The position numbers were made by a program, and so were the translations under genes. A DNA stretch of 10,356 nt from CAIZGX01 sp039805165 (GTDB lineage: Bacteria; Bacteroidota; Bacteroidia; Flavobacteriales_D; Sanyastnellaceae): assembly GCA_039805165.1 (NCBI GenBank), contig JBDLUS010000039.1, forward strand, positions 1 to 10,356, in the 5' to 3' direction. This document shows, piece by piece, positions 7,115 to 10,356 of this stretch (position 1 is its first letter; the number at the start of each line of letters is the position of its first letter). A model generated the notes under the pieces. That model was given only the letters and a program-made list of their open reading frames with translations. It was not told the DNA's origin and ran no database searches.

Positions 7115-7875
7115 TGCTGCAAGTGTTTAAGGGTGTGATATGCGGTTAAATCGTATTGAACCGGAACAGCAGAGACATACATGTTTGCTAATGCGTATTC
7201 GTCGGTGTCTTCGCCTTTGTCGTGATTGTGGAAGGTTCCTGTTAACCAGAAATAGTCTTTTCCACCCGGATCTTTTCTGTGTTCAAACCAATCGTCCCAG
7301 AAGGCTTCAGCCTGACGGCCGAAACGAATGCCTTTAATTTCTTCAATGCTTCCTTTCGGTATGTTCACATTCAAACAGAAATTTTCAGGAAGCTTATCGT
7401 CGTTCAAAACATTGCGAACGATAATTTCAGCAAAATGCATAGAAGCGCTAAAGTCGGCGTCTGCTGCGTAGTCTAGAAGAGAAAAGCCGAGAGACGTAAT
7501 TCCTTCCATAGCTCCTTCAAGCGCCGCCGACATGGTTCCGCTGTATAGTACGTTTGTCGCGGAATTGTTTCCGTGATTCACACCACTTAAAATTAGATCG
7601 GGCTTTTTCTTAATGATTTGAGAAATGCCGAACTTCACGCAATCGGCCGGGGTACCTGTGCAAGAATATGCCTGAACCCCTTCACCAAAGATGTTTTGTT
7701 CTTGAGCGCGAATGATACCGTTAATGGTAACGGCGTGTCCCATTCCGCTTTGCGCTTTGTCTGGAGCAACCACAACTACTTTCCCGAATTTCTTCGCAAC
7801 TTCCACCAACGAACGAATACCTTTCGCGGTAATGCCATCGTCGTTCACAACTAAAATCAAAGGTTCTGAATTCAT
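7102..7875 (-). CDS. surE: 5'/3'-nucleotidase SurE
   Basis: The product has 257 residues, within the usual SurE range. SurE is a cytoplasmic divalent-metal phosphatase that hydrolyses nucleoside 5'- and 3'-monophosphates and short polyphosphate, and is linked to stationary-phase survival in E. coli. The metal-site residues are present: Asp12 and Asp13 in VVNDDGI, Ser43 in APDKAQSGMGHAVT, and Asn100 in SGVNHGNN. The conserved SCTGTPADCV (71-80) and YSGTMSAALEGA (111-122) segments follow. The ATG at 7875 gives the standard N-terminus. It is the first gene of the surE / membrane protein / lpxB / SpoIID-domain operon, and the next gene starts 13 bases before its stop. A TATGTTTG motif ends 4 bases before the ATG, which predicts a very short or absent leader. 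Confidence 0.96.
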   Translation of the reverse strand: MNSEPLILVVNDDGITAKGIRSLVEVAKKFGKVVVVAPDKAQSGMGHAVTINGIIRAQEQNIFGEGVQAYSCTGTPADCVKFGISQIIKKKPDLILSGVNHGNNSATNVLYSGTMSAALEGAMEGITSLGFSLLDYAADADFSASMHFAEIIVRNVLNDDKLPENFCLNVNIPKGSIEEIKGIRFGRQAEAFWDDWFEHRKDPGGKDYFWLTGTFHNHDKGEDTDEYALANMYVSAVPVQYDLTAYHTLKHLQQWPQ

Positions 7876-7879
7876 ACTG

Positions 7880-7887
7880 CAAACATA
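7880..7887 (-). promoter_or_regulatory. Bacteroidota-type -7 box (TATGTTTG) for surE, possibly leaderless
   Basis: On the minus strand these bases read TATGTTTG, matching TAnnTTTG at every fixed position. Only four bases (CAGT) separate it from the surE ATG, so transcription would begin at or beside the A of the start codon. I see no TTG at the -33 distance. The motif is visible; its use as a promoter is inferred. Confidence 0.45.
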
Positions 7888-7933
7888 AGCTTGAAAAGTA
7901 GCTTCACTTGCCTCAGGTTCATGAATATTTCTT

Positions 7934-7941
7934 CATCTTTG
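7934..7941 (+). promoter_or_regulatory. Candidate -7 box (CATCTTTG) for the paaJ-paaY-trmN6 operon
   Basis: CATCTTTG matches five of the six fixed bases of TAnnTTTG. It ends 18 bases before the chosen paaJ ATG at 7960, almost the same spacing as the box ahead of the first thiolase. A TTG at 7908-7910 lies 23 bases upstream, slightly further than ideal for a -33 element. If it is used, transcription starts after any more upstream start codon, which supports the ATG at 7960. Confidence 0.35.
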
Positions 7942-7959
7942 CCGAAGATTTATAAACAT

Positions 7960-9156
7960 ATGAATGCATTCGTAGTAGGTGGTGTTCGCACCGCAATTGG
8001 AAGTTTCGGAGGAACGCTTGGTCCGGTTAGAGCCGATGATTTAGCCGCTATTGCTTTATCTGAACTCATGAAGAAATTCACGAACCTTGATCCCGCTGTT
8101 ATTTCAGACGTGTTCATGGGATGTGCGAATCAAGCCGGAGAAGACAACCGTAACGTGGCGCGTATGGCCGTTTTGCTAGCCGGACTTCCGCATACCGTTC
8201 CTGCTGAAACCTTGAATCGCTTGTGCGCTTCAGGAATGAGTGCAGTTGCTACTGCGGCGCGTGCAGCGCATGCGAATGAAGGCGATGTGTTTATTGCGGG
8301 CGGAGTTGAGCACATGACGCGCGGACCGTGGGTGATTTCAAAGACCAGTTCGGCTTTCGGAAGAGATGCACAAATGTTCGACTCATCTTTCGGATGGCGT
8401 TTTGTGAATCCGAAAATGAAAGAGATGTACGGAGTAGATGCGATGGGTGAAACGGCAGAGAACTTGGCCGAGATGTTCAACATCTCGCGCGAAGATCAAG
8501 ATGCTTTCGCTTTGTGGTCGCAGCAAAAGGCAGCGGCCTCCATTGATTTATTGAAGGAAGAAATTGTGAACGTTTCCATTCCAACGAAGAAAGGAGATCC
8601 AATTATTTTTAATATAGACGAATTCGCGAAAGCAGGAACCACACTGGAAGGTCTTGCGAAATTGCGTGCTTCATTCAGAAACGGAGGAACCGTTACTGCA
8701 GGGAACGCCTCAGGTTTGAACGACGGTGCTGCTGCCTTATTAATGGCGAGCGAGAACGGATTGAATACGCACGGATTAACACCGTTGACACGCGTAGTTT
8801 CTTCAGCAGTAAGCGGAGTAGAGCCGCGCATTATGGGCATTGGTCCGGTTGAAGCGTCGAAGTTGGCGTTGAAACGTGCAGGATTGACGCTTGATCAAAT
8901 GGATATTTTAGAATTGAACGAAGCCTTTGCGGCGCAAGTGTTGGCTTGCACGCGTCAACTTGGATTGGAAGACAACGATGCGCGCATCAATCCGCAAGGA
9001 GGAGCAATTGCCTTGGGTCATCCACTTGGAATGAGCGGTTCACGCTTGGTTCAGACAGCTTCAATGCAATTGGCTCGTAGTAATAAGAAATATGCTTTGT
9101 GCACCATGTGCATCGGAGTAGGTCAAGGATATGCAGTTGTTTTAGAGCGCGTATAA
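7960..9156 (+). CDS. paaJ: PaaJ/PcaF-type thiolase (3-oxoadipyl-CoA / 3-oxo-5,6-dehydrosuberyl-CoA thiolase)
   Basis: The ATG at 7960 gives a 398-residue thiolase with the family N-terminus (AFVVGGVRTAIGSFGG). The frame is open back to a TTG at 7891, but that 23-residue extension resembles no thiolase and would start upstream of the candidate promoter. Catalytic residues are Cys89 in LNRLCASGM, NEAF at 320-323, His354 in LGHPLGMSG and Cys384 in TMCIGVGQG. The segment FGWRFVNPKMKEMYGVDAMGETAENLAE (about 144-171) and the CTMCIGVGQG ending match, from memory, E. coli PaaJ and the PcaF group rather than general acetoacetyl-CoA thiolases. PaaJ cleaves 3-oxoadipyl-CoA to succinyl-CoA and acetyl-CoA in phenylacetate degradation. 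A paaY-like gene starts one base past the stop, supporting this pathway. A broader beta-oxidation role is the alternative, as no other paa gene is in view. Confidence 0.88.
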   Translation: MNAFVVGGVRTAIGSFGGTLGPVRADDLAAIALSELMKKFTNLDPAVISDVFMGCANQAGEDNRNVARMAVLLAGLPHTVPAETLNRLCASGMSAVATAARAAHANEGDVFIAGGVEHMTRGPWVISKTSSAFGRDAQMFDSSFGWRFVNPKMKEMYGVDAMGETAENLAEMFNISREDQDAFALWSQQKAAASIDLLKEEIVNVSIPTKKGDPIIFNIDEFAKAGTTLEGLAKLRASFRNGGTVTAGNASGLNDGAAALLMASENGLNTHGLTPLTRVVSSAVSGVEPRIMGIGPVEASKLALKRAGLTLDQMDILELNEAFAAQVLACTRQLGLEDNDARINPQGGAIALGHPLGMSGSRLVQTASMQLARSNKKYALCTMCIGVGQGYAVVLERV

Positions 9157-9157
9157 C

Positions 9158-9760
9158 ATGGCGAACATTTTCGAATTCAACGGATATATTCCTGTCATTC
9201 ACGAATCGGCTTTCATTCATCCGAATGCAACCGTAACGGGAAATGTCATCATTGGAAAGAACGTATATATTGGTCCAGGCGCTGCCATTCGCGGCGATTG
9301 GGGACAGATTGTTATTTCAGACGGATGCAACGTTCAAGAGAATTGCACCATTCATATGTTCCCTGGAACCACCGTTGTCTTGGGCGAGAACGCGCACATT
9401 GGTCACGGTGCTATTGTACACGGTGCGCAGATTGGCGCGAACACGTTGGTTGGAATGAACGCAGTCTTAATGGACGACGTTGTGGTTGAAGAAGAATGCA
9501 TCATTGGAGCCTTGTGTTTTGTCCCCGCGAAAACTGTTGTAGAAAGAAGAAGTGTTATGGTTGGAAATCCAGCTAAGAAAGTGAAAGAGGTGAGCGATCA
9601 GATGTTGGAATGGAAGACAGAAGGAACAGGTTGGTATCAGCGTCTTCCTGAAGAATGTCGAAATACTTTGCGTCCCGTTGAGCCGCTTCGTGAAATTCCA
9701 GCTGACCGAAAAGTTCAGGACACGAAAGGCTACAAAGCCTGGCACGAGCGCAAGTCATGA
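9158..9760 (+). CDS. paaY: PaaY-like gamma-carbonic-anhydrase-fold thioesterase (phenylacetate pathway)
   Basis: The product has 200 residues, close to E. coli PaaY. It is a left-handed beta-helix built from hexapeptide repeats at about residues 22-140, for example VTGNVIIGKNVYIGPGAAIRG. The metal-ligand histidines of the gamma-carbonic-anhydrase fold appear at His66 (CTIHMFPG), His83 and His88 (HIGHGAIVHG), with the typical five-residue spacing of the last two. The C-terminal tail fits PaaY rather than generic YrdA-type proteins: NPAKKVKEVSDQMLEWKTEGT and VEPLREIPADRK match the PaaY pattern as I recall it. PaaY is a thioesterase that removes dead-end CoA products of ring epoxidation and cleavage, preventing CoA trapping. 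It starts one base after paaJ, and its TGA overlaps the start of the next gene in ATGA. A caiE-like or plain gamma-class protein is the less likely alternative. Confidence 0.87.
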   Translation: MANIFEFNGYIPVIHESAFIHPNATVTGNVIIGKNVYIGPGAAIRGDWGQIVISDGCNVQENCTIHMFPGTTVVLGENAHIGHGAIVHGAQIGANTLVGMNAVLMDDVVVEEECIIGALCFVPAKTVVERRSVMVGNPAKKVKEVSDQMLEWKTEGTGWYQRLPEECRNTLRPVEPLREIPADRKVQDTKGYKAWHERKS

Positions 9761-10356
9761 GTTTTCAGTTTAAGCAATTCAAAGTAGAACACAGCAACTC
9801 TTCCATGAAAGTTGGAACTGACGCGGTCTTGCTCGGAGCTTTCATTCAAACAGAAAAACAAGAAAAGATTTTAGAAGTCGGAACGGGTTGTGGCGTTGTT
9901 GCGCTCATGCTGGCGCAAAAAGGAAATCGCGTTTTAGCAATAGACATTCATGCACCTTCGGTGGAAGAAGCACAACAGAATTTCGGCTCTTCGAAATTTG
10001 CACCTTTGCTCATGGCCGACGAGATTGATTTTTTCAAGTTGCAGGCTCCAGTGAAATTCGATCGCATTGTTTCGAATCCTCCTTTTTTTCAGAACAGTTT
10101 GCAAGCCCCTGACGAAGCGCGCAATGCCGCACGTCATGCCGTGAACGATTGGGTCAAGCGCTTTTGGGAACGTGCTCGAAAGTTAACCGGAAGGGTAAAC
10201 GTGATTATCCCCGTTGAAGTCTTTGACGAGTGGAAACGCGAAAGTGAATTGTCGGGTTTTTTCTTGGTGAAGAAATGCACCATCTTCTCTCGCGCCGACA
10301 AACCCGCCATTCGCTTCATCTTAGAATTTTATCGAATTGAACAACCGCTTGAAGAA
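9757..10356 (+). CDS. trmN6: tRNA1(Val) (adenine-37-N6)-methyltransferase, TrmN6/YfiC-like, 3' end missing
   Basis: The frame is open from the ATG at 9757 through the last base, giving 200 residues without a stop; the E. coli protein is about 245, so roughly 40 residues are likely cut off. It is a Rossmann-fold SAM-dependent methyltransferase. The N-terminal FKQFKVEHSNSSMKVGTDAVLLGAF (about 5-29) is the YfiC family signature. Motif I is LEVGTGCGVVALMLA (39-53), an acidic SAM-binding residue lies in AIDIHA (61-66), and the catalytic N6-adenine motif NPPF is at 107-110, followed by ARHAV. The family methylates A37 of tRNA1(Val) in E. coli. Its start overlaps the paaY stop in ATGA, so translation is probably coupled, though the biochemical tie to phenylacetate genes is unclear. 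Target tRNA in this organism is inferred. Confidence 0.88.
   Translation, partial: MSFQFKQFKVEHSNSSMKVGTDAVLLGAFIQTEKQEKILEVGTGCGVVALMLAQKGNRVLAIDIHAPSVEEAQQNFGSSKFAPLLMADEIDFFKLQAPVKFDRIVSNPPFFQNSLQAPDEARNAARHAVNDWVKRFWERARKLTGRVNVIIPVEVFDEWKRESELSGFFLVKKCTIFSRADKPAIRFILEFYRIEQPLEE

Larger units (their letters stand above)
7876..7959. other. Divergent promoter region between surE and paaJ
   Basis: This 84-base gap separates the two divergent operons. It holds a minus-strand TATGTTTG and a plus-strand CATCTTTG, whose fixed bases lie about 46 bases apart, so the two polymerase footprints would overlap. No clear inverted-repeat operator (for example a PaaR/TetR-type palindrome) stands out by eye. 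Confidence 0.5.

Noticed and set aside
7891..7959. N-terminal extension of paaJ from a TTG at 7891
   Set aside because: The 23 added residues are unlike any thiolase N-terminus and would begin upstream of the likely promoter box; the ATG at 7960 gives the canonical start.
8130..8840. Minus-strand open frames of 117 and 114 codons opposite paaJ
   Set aside because: They lie antisense to conserved thiolase sequence and reflect codon bias of the real gene; no protein family is recognisable.
1..10356. Mobile elements, CRISPR arrays, tRNA or rRNA genes, toxin-antitoxin or defence systems
   Set aside because: No transposase, integrase, regular repeat-spacer pattern or RNA gene signature was found by eye; nearly all bases are covered by recognised chromosomal genes.

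Overview
The window looks like an ordinary chromosomal segment from a member of the Bacteroidota, probably a Flavobacteriales- or Cryomorphaceae-like lineage. Four things point there. There is an exact TAnnTTTG -7 promoter motif (TACCTTTG) upstream of the first thiolase and another (TATGTTTG) upstream of surE. Purine-rich Shine-Dalgarno sequences are essentially absent. The surE / small membrane protein / lpxB order is one I associate from memory with this phylum. The lipid A gene lpxB shows a Gram-negative envelope. I see no insertion sequence, phage gene, CRISPR array, tRNA or rRNA, and the window is almost fully coding.

Layout. (1) 1-615, minus: the N-terminal 205 codons of a secreted protein of unknown function, cut by the window edge. 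(2) 774-4453, plus: a run of three genes, probably one operon. They are an acetyl-CoA acetyltransferase resembling the mitochondrial ACAT1 type, a membrane-bound nucleotide-sugar 4,6-dehydratase/epimerase of the WbpM/FlaA1/CapD family, and an IMPACT/YigZ family protein. The gaps are 9 and 5 bases. (3) 7875-4481, minus: a tightly packed envelope operon reading surE, a three-helix membrane protein of unknown function, lpxB, and a secreted SpoIID/LytB-domain protein. The first two junctions overlap by 13 and 1 bases. The last is a 25-base gap or a 23-base overlap, depending on the start used. (4) 7960 to the right edge, plus: paaJ-like thiolase, paaY-like hexapeptide protein, and a truncated trmN6/yfiC-like tRNA methyltransferase, separated by 1 base and then a 4-base ATGA overlap.

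How the genes fit together. The minus-strand operon links lipid A synthesis (LpxB) to an uncharacterised small membrane protein and a peptidoglycan-directed SpoIID-domain protein, so it reads as an outer-envelope module. The right-hand plus-strand operon holds the last thiolase of phenylacetate degradation and PaaY, the thioesterase that clears dead-end CoA intermediates of that pathway. The ring-opening genes (paaABCDE, paaG, paaZ) are not visible here. The surE and paaJ operons diverge from an 84-base region with a candidate -7 motif for each direction; the surE motif sits so close to the ATG that a leaderless transcript is likely. The two thiolases differ at substrate-shaping positions, which suggests different acyl-CoA substrates.

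I do not see an overtly new multi-gene defence or mobile system. The least explained parts are the truncated secreted protein, the 102-residue membrane protein, and the pairing of lpxB with a SpoIID-domain protein in a Gram-negative background.
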